From CAZEJK01 sp964512045 (GTDB lineage: Bacteria; Acidobacteriota; Thermoanaerobaculia; Thermoanaerobaculales; Sulfomarinibacteraceae): a stretch of 6,329 nt of DNA. Numbering within the stretch: position 1 is the first letter of the stretch; each line of letters opens with the position of its first letter. Where the stretch lies: the NCBI GenBank assembly GCA_964512045.1, contig CAZEJK010000290.1:1-6329 (forward strand), in the 5' to 3' direction. Positions 1-5,457 of the stretch are shown in pieces. The translations under genes were made by a program, and so were the position numbers. The notes beneath the pieces were generated by a model. The model saw only the letters and a program-made list of their open reading frames with translations. It had not been told where the DNA came from and did not search any database.

Positions 1-896
1 ATCTCGACCTCCTGCTCCAGCCACGCCCCCGCCGGTAGGATCTCGTAGCCGGCGTCCTTGGCCTTGTCCTTGTTGACCGTTCCGAACCGGTCGGTGATCG
101 ACAGGAGGAACTGGAGATCGATGCCGTCGCTCTTGCGGTAGGTGTAGGCTGCGTGGTCGTCGTTGTCCCAGCACGACACACACACCACGATGCCACCCAT
201 CTCGGTGAACAGCTTTGCGGCGTACTGCGCGACGTTCCCAAAACCCTGGATTGCCGCACGCTTGCCCTCGGCGGTGGTGTTCATCCGGCCGAGCGCCTCA
301 CGGATCGTGTAGACGACGCCATACCCGGTGGCCTCGGTCCGGCCCAGCGAGCCACCCACCTCCACCGGCTTGCCGGTGATCATGCCGGGGTAGCGTCCGC
401 CAGTGACCTTCTCGTACTCGTCGAGCATCCACACCATGTGCTGCGGGTTGGTCATCACGTCCGGCGCCGGCACGTCCTGGACCGGTCCAACGTTGCGCGC
501 CACCTGCTGAACCCAGCCGCGACAGAGCAGCTCCTGCTCGCGCTGCGACAGGTTGTGGGGATCGCAGATCACACCACCCTTGCCGCCACCAAGCGGAATA
601 TCGACCACCGCGCACTTCCAGGTCATCCACATCGCCAGCGCGCGGACGGTGTCGATGGTCTCCTGCGGGTGGAAGCGGATGCCGCCCTTGCACGGTCCGC
701 GAGCGTCGTTGTGCTGCACGCGGAAGCCGCGGAAGACCTGGTAGCTCCCATCCTCCATCCGGACGGGAACCAGGAAGTGATACTCCCTGAACGGCCATCT
801 CAACAGCTCGCGCGTCCCGGCGTCAAGCTGGAGCTTCTCGGCCACCGCGTCGAACTGCTGCTGTGCCATCTCAAAAGCGTTGAACTCCTGGGTCAT
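1..896 (-). CDS. gdhA: Glutamate dehydrogenase (Glu/Leu/Phe/Val dehydrogenase family), 3' end cut by window
   Basis: Catalyses reversible NAD(P)-dependent oxidative deamination of glutamate to 2-oxoglutarate and ammonia in the cytoplasm. The minus strand is open from the ATG at 896 to the window edge: 298 codons of a family usually 410-450 residues long, so the C-terminal quarter is missing. Family landmarks in order are GPCKGGIRFHP (K70), TWKCA (K94), PLGGGKGG (K106, the catalytic lysine position), VPAPDVMTN (D146, catalytic aspartate position) and the Rossmann loop GFGNVA (218-223). K70 and K94 match the lysines that hold the substrate carboxylates in glutamate enzymes, which argues against leucine dehydrogenase. 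The start is fixed by an AAGGAGG ribosome site 5 bases upstream and a promoter before it. After the second Rossmann strand the protein reads VSCWDNDDH, not a common DSSG-type turn, so cofactor choice cannot be read. It follows the membrane-protein gene on the same strand after a 76-base gap but has its own promoter. Confidence 0.95.
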   Translation of the reverse strand, partial: MTQEFNAFEMAQQQFDAVAEKLQLDAGTRELLRWPFREYHFLVPVRMEDGSYQVFRGFRVQHNDARGPCKGGIRFHPQETIDTVRALAMWMTWKCAVVDIPLGGGKGGVICDPHNLSQREQELLCRGWVQQVARNVGPVQDVPAPDVMTNPQHMVWMLDEYEKVTGGRYPGMITGKPVEVGGSLGRTEATGYGVVYTIREALGRMNTTAEGKRAAIQGFGNVAQYAAKLFTEMGGIVVCVSCWDNDDHAAYTYRKSDGIDLQFLLSITDRFGTVNKDKAKDAGYEILPAGAWLEQEVE

Positions 897-901
897 GGGC
901 T

Positions 902-908
902 CCTCCTT
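902..908 (-). promoter_or_regulatory. Ribosome-binding site of the glutamate dehydrogenase gene
   Basis: AAGGAGG on the minus strand, 5 bases before the ATG at 896. It is a near-perfect Shine-Dalgarno sequence and decides this start. The organism therefore uses SD-led initiation here, unlike at the divergent pair near 2700. Confidence 0.85.
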
Positions 909-920
909 CTGCCGCAGGGC

Positions 921-949
921 ACCATACCCCCCTGGATCTGGGGCGTCAA
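921..949 (-). promoter_or_regulatory. Sigma70-type promoter for glutamate dehydrogenase
   Basis: On the minus strand TTGACG (949-944) and TATGGT (926-921) are separated by exactly 17 bases. TTGACG matches the -35 consensus at 5 of 6 positions and TATGGT the -10 at 4 of 6, including the key TA and final T. Transcription would start near 914, giving a leader of about 18 bases that just holds the Shine-Dalgarno site. It lies between the stop of the membrane-protein gene and the dehydrogenase start, so the dehydrogenase can be expressed independently of its upstream neighbour. Confidence 0.6.
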
Positions 950-972
950 CCTCTTTCAGCGGACCACTTGGC

Positions 973-2679
973 TCACTGCGCGGCGGCCTCCAGGAGCGCC
1001 TCCGCGAGCGCCGAGACGCGGTCGCTGGGGGGCTCCAGGCTCAGGCGTCGCCGCACCTCCAACAGCACCGGCTCTGCCGGAATCGCGCCCCGCGCCACCG
1101 CACTGATCAGGTAGGGAGCATCGTCCGGGCGAAGCCACCGAAACTCCTGCCGCGCCAGCTCCTTCGTCAGCTCCGATCGACGGACCAGCACCATCGCCAC
1201 GTCGTCGAAGTAGACCAGCGCCCACTGCCGCGGTGGAAACCAGAGCGCTGAGAACCCCCGCTCGCCGAGGGGCCGGCCGTCCGGGCTGCGCACCATCAGC
1301 GGCTCGTGGTAACGGAGCAGAGCGACGTCGAGGTCGTGCTCGGCAAGCAACGCGTCCCATCGGCGCGGATCACTCGCCTGGAAGATCGACCAGATCCGGT
1401 GGAGCCGCTCGGCGTGGATCTCGTTGCGGTCGTCGAGAAACACCTGGAGCGGCGGGTTCGCCCTCCACAGAAGGTAGCCCCCGAACGGTACATCGTTGTA
1501 CAGCGGCTCGTCGAGCAGACCGTGCTCCGCCAGGAAGTCACAGGCCGCGACCGGGTAGCGATCGTGCGCAATGCCGAACCCGAACCGCGGCCAGGGCGCC
1601 ACCACACACCACACAGCGCCGGCAACCAGCACCACTGCCGCCAGCACTCTGATCACCGGCGCCAGCTGCGACCCGGGTCGGCGAGAGAACACCGGCAGCC
1701 GTGCCGCCGCCGGCGCCATCAGCACTGGCAGGAGCACGAAGAACAGACCCACGTTGCGCACGTAGCGGACCGCCAAGGCGGCCACCACCAGCATCGGCAG
1801 CCACCTGGCCAGCGAGCGCTCCCCGGCGAGCAGGATCACCGCCGAGATCGCCATTGCAGCGTACAGCGCCGGCACGCGTTGGGGAGTGGACACCAGCCAC
1901 TCGGGGTTGGGGATCGCCTCCGAGCCCACGAGCTCGGTCAGCTGCAAGGGTACCGTCCATAGCCGCCAGGTAGCCGGCGTCGCCAGCGAGGCGACAGCTG
2001 CGGCTGTCACCACTCCGGCTTCCTGGAGCAGCGCCCGGCCATCCAGCCGCCTCACCAGCACGGCGTCGAGCACCCTGCCCGCCGCCACCGCCCCGACGAG
2101 GGGCACGGCGACGAGCGCGGCGCCGTGGGCGTTCACCCCGACGATGATCACAGCCGCAACCATCGCTGCTCGACGGGCGAGATCGTTGACCCACAACGCC
2201 GCGGCAACCGCCAGCGGCACCACGATAAGGGTGATCAGCTCCGGTCGGAGGAAGAACCGCATTCTGGCGCCAAGCACACACACGGAGGTCAACAGAACGG
2301 CTGACCACACGCTCAACCCGGCCCGTCGAGCGAGGAGAAAGCTGATCGTCGCCACGGTGGCGGTGAGCACCGCTCGCAGCACGACGAGACCCGCAGGCCC
2401 GGAGAGCGCGTCCACAGCCGCCACGATGAGCTGAAAGAGCCACTCGTGATCGAGCCACGGCTGTGGAGAGCCGAGTGCGAACGGGTCCACCTCGGGCACG
2501 CGCCGATGCTCGAGGATCCACCGTCCGGAGGCCACATGCCAGCCGATCGCTGTGTTGAACAGCTCAAAGCAGCCTGCAACGGCACCGAGAAGCATCACGG
2601 CAGGCACCGCCCACCGGTGACCACCCGCCCCGTCCTCAGAGGCCACGGTTCTGTCTGGGTTCGCTCGGCTCGTCTCCAT
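973..2679 (-). CDS. Polytopic membrane protein, GT-C / glycosyltransferase 39-like, function unproven
   Basis: 568 residues. Residues 1-22 are polar and probably cytoplasmic. About ten to eleven hydrophobic segments follow, roughly 24-42, 96-117, 124-140, 147-165, 171-198, 220-238, 271-286, 292-306, 309-327 and 341-360, then a soluble tail from about 370 to the end. After the first segment comes GWHVASGRWILEHRRVPEVD (46-65), then DHEW (77-80). This layout, with an acidic residue (D65) in the first extracytoplasmic loop, resembles lipid-sugar-using GT-C transferases, as do RPE (145-147) and NAHG (183-186). The tail carries FLDDRNEIH (414-422), a D-x-R block I associate with uncharacterised bacterial membrane proteins of this type. 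A role in adding sugars to a lipid or protein outside the membrane is inferred. The neighbouring divergent GT4 gene supports an envelope-glycan theme. The ATG at 2679 has no Shine-Dalgarno but a -10-like TACTCT 6 bases upstream, suggesting a leaderless message. Confidence 0.85.
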   Translation of the reverse strand: METSRANPDRTVASEDGAGGHRWAVPAVMLLGAVAGCFELFNTAIGWHVASGRWILEHRRVPEVDPFALGSPQPWLDHEWLFQLIVAAVDALSGPAGLVVLRAVLTATVATISFLLARRAGLSVWSAVLLTSVCVLGARMRFFLRPELITLIVVPLAVAAALWVNDLARRAAMVAAVIIVGVNAHGAALVAVPLVGAVAAGRVLDAVLVRRLDGRALLQEAGVVTAAAVASLATPATWRLWTVPLQLTELVGSEAIPNPEWLVSTPQRVPALYAAMAISAVILLAGERSLARWLPMLVVAALAVRYVRNVGLFFVLLPVLMAPAAARLPVFSRRPGSQLAPVIRVLAAVVLVAGAVWCVVAPWPRFGFGIAHDRYPVAACDFLAEHGLLDEPLYNDVPFGGYLLWRANPPLQVFLDDRNEIHAERLHRIWSIFQASDPRRWDALLAEHDLDVALLRYHEPLMVRSPDGRPLGERGFSALWFPPRQWALVYFDDVAMVLVRRSELTKELARQEFRWLRPDDAPYLISAVARGAIPAEPVLLEVRRRLSLEPPSDRVSALAEALLEAAAQ

Positions 2680-2685
2680 CTCGGC

Positions 2686-2691
2686 AGAGTA
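2686..2691 (-). promoter_or_regulatory. -10-like element giving a probable leaderless mRNA for the membrane-protein gene
   Basis: TACTCT on the minus strand fits the TAnnnT -10 pattern and ends exactly 6 bases (GCCGAG) before the ATG at 2679. Transcription would begin at or next to the A of the start codon. No Shine-Dalgarno sequence is present, and I see no good -35 hexamer at 16-18 bases. This spacing is the known hallmark of leaderless genes in Actinobacteria and Deinococcus. Confidence 0.45.
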
Positions 2692-2699
2692 GCAGGGTC

Positions 2700-2711
2700 G
2701 TGCTGCACAGC
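2700..2711. promoter_or_regulatory. Small overlapping dyads between the divergent promoters (possible operator)
   Basis: GTGC-T-GCAC (2700-2708) is a perfect dyad and overlaps GCTG-CA-CAGC (2702-2711). They lie between the two opposed -10 elements, where a regulator could control both genes. Arms of 4 bases can occur by chance in GC-rich DNA, so this is only a candidate. Confidence 0.25.
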
Positions 2712-2717
2712 TATACT
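2712..2717 (+). promoter_or_regulatory. -10 element giving a probable leaderless mRNA for the GT4 gene
   Basis: TATACT matches the -10 consensus at 5 of 6 positions and is followed by 6 bases (CGTTCA) and then GTG at 2724. The best -35 at 17-base spacing is GTAGCA (2689-2694), only 3 of 6. No Shine-Dalgarno precedes the GTG. This element is the main reason for choosing 2724 over an in-frame GTG at 2700, which lies upstream of it. Confidence 0.55.
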
Positions 2718-2723
2718 CGTTCA

Positions 2724-3848
2724 GTGCCCCGGCCGTTGACGGTTGTCCACGCCCTCGAGAAGAACCGGCTGACCACAGGCTCGGTCGTGCAGATGCTGGA
2801 GGCCGCCCGAGGGCTCGCCGCGCGCGGCCACCGGATCACCGTTGTCAGCCGACCGGGAGGCGACGTACAGCCTGCCTGCGCCGCCGAAGGCATCCCCTTT
2901 GAACCACTCGCACTACGCCACGGGCTGGACGTGGTGTCGGCGCTGCGCTGGCGAGCCCGCTGGCGACGCGGCCGACCGGACATCGTCCATGTCCACAAGG
3001 GCCGGCCACATGGAGTGGTACTGATGGCGGCGGCGGGTGGCGGCCGTCGCCCGGTGCTGGTGGTCAACCGCGGCGTGACGTTTCCCCTCGACCGGTTCAA
3101 CCGCTGGAAGTATCGGCACCCGCGCGTTGCCGCCGTCGTATGTGTCGCCGATGCCGTACAGGAGGTCGTCCGTGCCAGTGGCGGCGTTCGCGACGACCTG
3201 CTGCACACGGTCTACGCAGGCACCGATACCGATCGCTTCCATCCGCAGCGCTCGGACGGTCAGAGAGTGCGTGCAGAGCTCGGCGTTCCGCAGCACCAGC
3301 CGGTGATCGCGCAGGTATCGGTGCGCGAGTGGAAGGGATGGCGGCATCTGCTGGTTGCGTTCGCGCACGTGGAAGCGGCACACCCCGCGCCACTGCTCGC
3401 ATTCATAGGCTGCTCGCAGCTCGACATGGAGCGTGTTCGTGCAGCGGCCGCCGAGCTTTCGCTCGGCGATCGCGTCCGCTGCCTGCCGTACCGCACCGAC
3501 ATGCCGGACGTGCTCGCAGCGTGCGACGTGGTGGTCGACGCCTCCACCGCCGGCACCGGCATCACCGGCACCATCCGCGAGGCGATGGCGCTCGAGCGGG
3601 CGGTGGTCGCCACCACCTGCGGCGGCAATGGCGAGCTGATCGCCGACGGACACGATGGGTTCCTCGTCCCACCGGAAAACCCCGGCCGCATGGCTGCGGC
3701 CCTTGACCAGCTGCTCACCGAGCCCGGTCTGCGCAAGCGGCTCGGACGGGCCGCACGACGACGCATCGTGGAGGGGTTCTCCACCGAGGTCCGGCTCGAC
3801 CGCTTGGAGCAGCTGTACCGAAGCGTTCTGCCCGCCGGTCCCCGATGA
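2724..3848 (+). CDS. Family 4 glycosyltransferase (GT-B fold)
   Basis: 374 residues from the GTG at 2724; an in-frame GTG at 2700 would add 8 residues but lies before the apparent -10. GT4 enzymes move a sugar from a nucleotide sugar to a lipid- or sugar-linked acceptor at the cytoplasmic membrane face. The N-terminal domain has the acceptor-side loop TTGSVVQMLEAARGLAARGH and a PDIVHVHKGRPHG block. VYAGTDTDRFHP marks the domain linker. The donor-binding domain shows VSVREWKGWRHLL (K204), a REAMA block (E286) and GGNGELI (E304) followed by GFLVPPENP, all typical. The usual EX7E motif is incomplete: the position 8 residues before E286 is Thr. GTGITGT occupies that loop, as in some GT4 subgroups. 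Length is normal and the frame is intact. The next gene starts with an ATGA overlap at its stop, so it probably heads an operon. Donor and acceptor cannot be read from sequence. Confidence 0.92.
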   Translation: MPRPLTVVHALEKNRLTTGSVVQMLEAARGLAARGHRITVVSRPGGDVQPACAAEGIPFEPLALRHGLDVVSALRWRARWRRGRPDIVHVHKGRPHGVVLMAAAGGGRRPVLVVNRGVTFPLDRFNRWKYRHPRVAAVVCVADAVQEVVRASGGVRDDLLHTVYAGTDTDRFHPQRSDGQRVRAELGVPQHQPVIAQVSVREWKGWRHLLVAFAHVEAAHPAPLLAFIGCSQLDMERVRAAAAELSLGDRVRCLPYRTDMPDVLAACDVVVDASTAGTGITGTIREAMALERAVVATTCGGNGELIADGHDGFLVPPENPGRMAAALDQLLTEPGLRKRLGRAARRRIVEGFSTEVRLDRLEQLYRSVLPAGPR

Positions 3849-3952
3849 TGGCCGCGATTGCGGCGGGGTCGCGCGGCGCGGCACGGGCGATCCGCGCCAG
3901 TTCGGCGCTGCTGCAACTGAGCGGCCGGTCAAGCCCGCTGTCGCCGCGCATC
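3845..3952 (+). CDS. N-terminal fragment of an unknown gene, cut by the assembly gap
   Basis: The GT4 gene ends CGATGATGG, giving an ATGA overlap (ATG at 3845) and a second ATG at 3848, the usual sign of a translationally coupled next gene. The frame stays open for 36 codons to the Ns. The visible part is Ala/Arg/Ser-rich with a possible amphipathic helix (MMAAIAAGSRGAARAIRASS) and ends in SGRSSPLSPRI. No Shine-Dalgarno is visible in front. The product cannot be identified from this much. By position it could be another glycan enzyme in the same operon; a family 9 transferase, which often begins with a short leader and then PRI-L-, is a weak guess only. Confidence 0.5.
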
Positions 3953-3962
3953 NNNNNNNNNN
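3953..3962. other. Assembly gap (10 N)
   Basis: A run of exactly ten Ns is probably a placeholder joining two contigs, so the real missing length is unknown. The gap removes the rest of the gene that starts at 3845, so neither reading frame nor distance can be trusted across it. Confidence 0.97.
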
Positions 3963-4093
3963 CACGTCGCGGGCGTCCTCCCACCGGCCTGACGAGCGAC
4001 CCTCGGGGGCCTCCCGGTCGGCTCTCCGCAGCACCGGCTGTGCGGTGTGCTCGTACCTTTGCGAGCGCCGCTCAAAAACCCGACTTCGAGATC

Positions 4094-4122
4094 TTCCCAA
4101 CAGCATCCAGATTCGCTATCGT
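4094..4122 (+). promoter_or_regulatory. Candidate sigma70-type promoter for the dehydrogenase/citrate lyase operon
   Basis: TTCCCA (4094-4099, 4 of 6 to the -35 consensus) is followed after 17 bases by TATCGT (4117-4122, TAnnnT). It sits in the only AT-richer part of the stretch. Transcription would start near 4129, giving a leader of about 70 bases with a hairpin and a Shine-Dalgarno site. Confidence 0.4.
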
Positions 4123-4131
4123 GCGCCAACC

Positions 4132-4147
4132 GCCCGACCGATCGGGC
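4132..4147 (+). promoter_or_regulatory. Perfect 6-bp hairpin or operator dyad in the presumed leader
   Basis: GCCCGA and TCGGGC form a perfect stem around a CCGA loop, just after the predicted transcription start. No T-run follows, so it is not a standard intrinsic terminator. It may stabilise the 5' end of the mRNA, act as an operator dyad, or be chance. Confidence 0.35.
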
Positions 4148-4188
4148 CTCACGGCAGGATCGGCGGGCGGAACAACGCAACAGGAGTC

Positions 4189-4195
4189 GGAGGGG
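4189..4195 (+). promoter_or_regulatory. Ribosome-binding site of the dehydrogenase gene
   Basis: GGAGGGG ends 4 bases before the ATG at 4200. It selects this ATG over an in-frame ATG at 4047, which would add 51 Arg/Pro/Ser-rich residues with no family similarity. Confidence 0.75.
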
Positions 4196-4199
4196 CTGT

Positions 4200-5387
4200 A
4201 TGGCTCGGCGAACCGTAGTGACCATGCCTGGGGACGGAATCGGAAACACAGTGCTACCGGAGGCGCTTCGCGTGCTGGATGCCGTCGGGTTCGAGGCCGA
4301 CTACGTCGAGGCCGGAATCGGCTGGAAGCACTGGGTCGAGGAGGGCAACCCGCTGCCCGAGCGCACCGTGGAGCTGCTGGCCGAGCACAAGGTGGGCCTG
4401 TTCGGCGCCATCACCTCGAAGCCGAAGGACAAGGCCGCCGAGGAGATCCGCGCGGAGCTGCGCGATCAGGGGCATGTGTACTACTCCCCGATCGTCGGCC
4501 TGCGGCAGAGGTTCCAGCTGGACGTCTCGATCCGCCCGTGCACGGCGTTCAAGGGCAACCCGTTGAACTTCATCCGTCGCGGAGCATCGGGTGAGCCCGA
4601 GGAGCCGCCCGTCGACGCTGTGGTGTTCCGCCAGAACACCGAAGGCCTGTACGTTGGCGTCGAGTGGACCGATCCGCCTGATGAGGTCCGGACTGCCCTC
4701 GCGACGCATCCGAAGTTCGCGGCGTTCGATCACATCGCGTCCGCTGACATGGCGCTGTCGACCCGGATCTTCAGCCGGCCCGCGTGTCGCCGGATCTGCA
4801 GCGAGGCGTTCGCCTACGCCAAGCGCCATGGCTACAGCTCCGTCACCATCTGTGAGAAGCCGAACGTCCTCCGCGAGACCTCGGGGATGATGGTCGAGGA
4901 GGCGCGCAAGGTGGCAGCGGAGTACCCTGGCATCGCGCTGTGGGACACCAACATCGACGCGATGATGATGTGGTTGACCAAGAACCCGGAGGACTACGGT
5001 GTCATCGTGGCCGGCAACATGTTCGGCGACATCATCTCCGACGGCTTCGCCGGCCTCGTTGGAGGGCTCGGTTTCGCCGCCTCCGCGAACATTGGCCGCG
5101 AGGTGGGCGTGTTCGAGCCGACCCACGGATCGGCGCCGAAGTACGAGGAGCTCGATCCGCCGATCGTCAACCCGATCGCCATGATCCTCTCTGCGGTGCT
5201 GATGCTCGACTGGCTCGGAGAGAACGAGCATGCGGCTCGGATCCGCCAGGCGGTGGCGAAGGTGATCGCCGACGGCCAGGTCCGCACCTATGACATGCTG
5301 AAGCTGCGTGGCAGCGCCCGGGCGATCTCGCAGGGCGCGGCAACGACGACGCAGATGACGGACGCCATCATCGCAGCCCTGGGTTGA
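4200..5387 (+). CDS. Isocitrate/isopropylmalate-family dehydrogenase, probably NADP-type isocitrate dehydrogenase-like
   Basis: 395 residues, full length, starting MARRTVVTMPGDGIG, the classic N-terminal strand and loop of beta-decarboxylating dehydrogenases. By comparison with E. coli Icd, R102, R112 and R144 match the three substrate arginines (119, 129, 153). Y151 and K220 match the catalytic Y160 and K230, and D253, D277 and D281 match the metal aspartates 283, 307 and 311. After HGSAP come K314-Y315, and later TYDMLK with Y364 and K368. These match K344, Y345, Y391 and R395, which bind the 2'-phosphate of NADP, so NADP use is likely. The substrate loop reads SPIVGLRQ: the Ser is that of isocitrate enzymes (S113), but Ile replaces the Asn (N115). 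Substrate is therefore not certain: isocitrate first, with isopropylmalate, homoisocitrate or another 2-hydroxy acid possible. The citrate lyase-like gene follows after 70 bases, supporting a tricarboxylate pathway. Confidence 0.92.
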   Translation: MARRTVVTMPGDGIGNTVLPEALRVLDAVGFEADYVEAGIGWKHWVEEGNPLPERTVELLAEHKVGLFGAITSKPKDKAAEEIRAELRDQGHVYYSPIVGLRQRFQLDVSIRPCTAFKGNPLNFIRRGASGEPEEPPVDAVVFRQNTEGLYVGVEWTDPPDEVRTALATHPKFAAFDHIASADMALSTRIFSRPACRRICSEAFAYAKRHGYSSVTICEKPNVLRETSGMMVEEARKVAAEYPGIALWDTNIDAMMMWLTKNPEDYGVIVAGNMFGDIISDGFAGLVGGLGFAASANIGREVGVFEPTHGSAPKYEELDPPIVNPIAMILSAVLMLDWLGENEHAARIRQAVAKVIADGQVRTYDMLKLRGSARAISQGAATTTQMTDAIIAALG

Positions 5388-5388
5388 G

Positions 5389-5420
5389 CCGCTCCAGCAG
5401 CGGGGCGCCCTGGTGGCGCC
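5389..5420 (+). promoter_or_regulatory. Two tandem hairpins between the dehydrogenase and citrate lyase genes
   Basis: One base after the stop codon, CCGCT/AGCGG pairs around a 5-base loop (5389-5403). Immediately next, GGCGCC/GGCGCC pairs around CTGGT (5404-5420). Neither is followed by a T-run, so read-through is expected. They may protect the 3' end of a processed upstream message and so set different levels for the two genes. Confidence 0.4.
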
Positions 5421-5444
5421 GAGGTCGGCCACGCAGAGCGCGGG

Positions 5445-5450
5445 AGGAGG
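5445..5450 (+). promoter_or_regulatory. Ribosome-binding site of the CitD-CitE fusion gene
   Basis: AGGAGG with 7 bases to the ATG at 5458, optimal in sequence and spacing. It supports that ATG as the start, so the CitD-like domain belongs to the protein. Confidence 0.85.
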
Positions 5451-5457
5451 ATCGACC

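Larger units (their letters stand above)
3963..4199. other. Mostly non-coding stretch between the gap and the dehydrogenase gene
   Basis: I see no convincing gene here. One plus frame right after the gap reads HVAGVLPPA and then stops (TGA, 3990-3992), which could be the tail of the gene lost in the gap, but nine residues prove nothing. The other frames are open only because of high GC and read as Arg/Pro/Ser-rich noise. Bases 4065-4120 are more AT-rich than the surroundings, as expected of a promoter. A candidate promoter and a hairpin in this stretch are listed separately. Confidence 0.6.

Noticed and set aside
927..943. Near-palindrome CCCCTGGATCTGGGG in the promoter spacer
   Set aside because: Only the outer CCCC/GGGG arms pair and the centre does not, so it is too weak to call an operator.
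153..1106. Plus-strand 317-residue open frame over the glutamate dehydrogenase gene
   Set aside because: It is antisense to a clearly conserved dehydrogenase; the product is His/Arg/Pro-rich with no recognisable domain and no ribosome site, an effect of GC-rich third positions.
1538..2521. Minus-strand 327-residue frame inside the membrane-protein gene
   Set aside because: It is a second frame of the same strand, Gly/Arg-rich, while the 568-residue frame has coherent membrane segments and motifs.
2700..2723. GTG at 2700 as the GT4 start
   Set aside because: It lies upstream of the TATACT element, has no Shine-Dalgarno, and adds 8 residues that do not belong to the GT-B core.
2913..4106. Minus-strand 397-residue open frame across the GT4 gene and the gap
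   Set aside because: It runs through the Ns and lies antisense to the GT4 gene, and its composition is typical of a shadow frame.
4047..4199. ATG at 4047 as the dehydrogenase start
   Set aside because: It would add 51 low-complexity residues before the conserved N-terminus and pass over the promoter and ribosome site.
5389..5420. Intrinsic terminator after the dehydrogenase gene
   Set aside because: Hairpins are present but no T-run follows, and the next gene is close and on the same strand.
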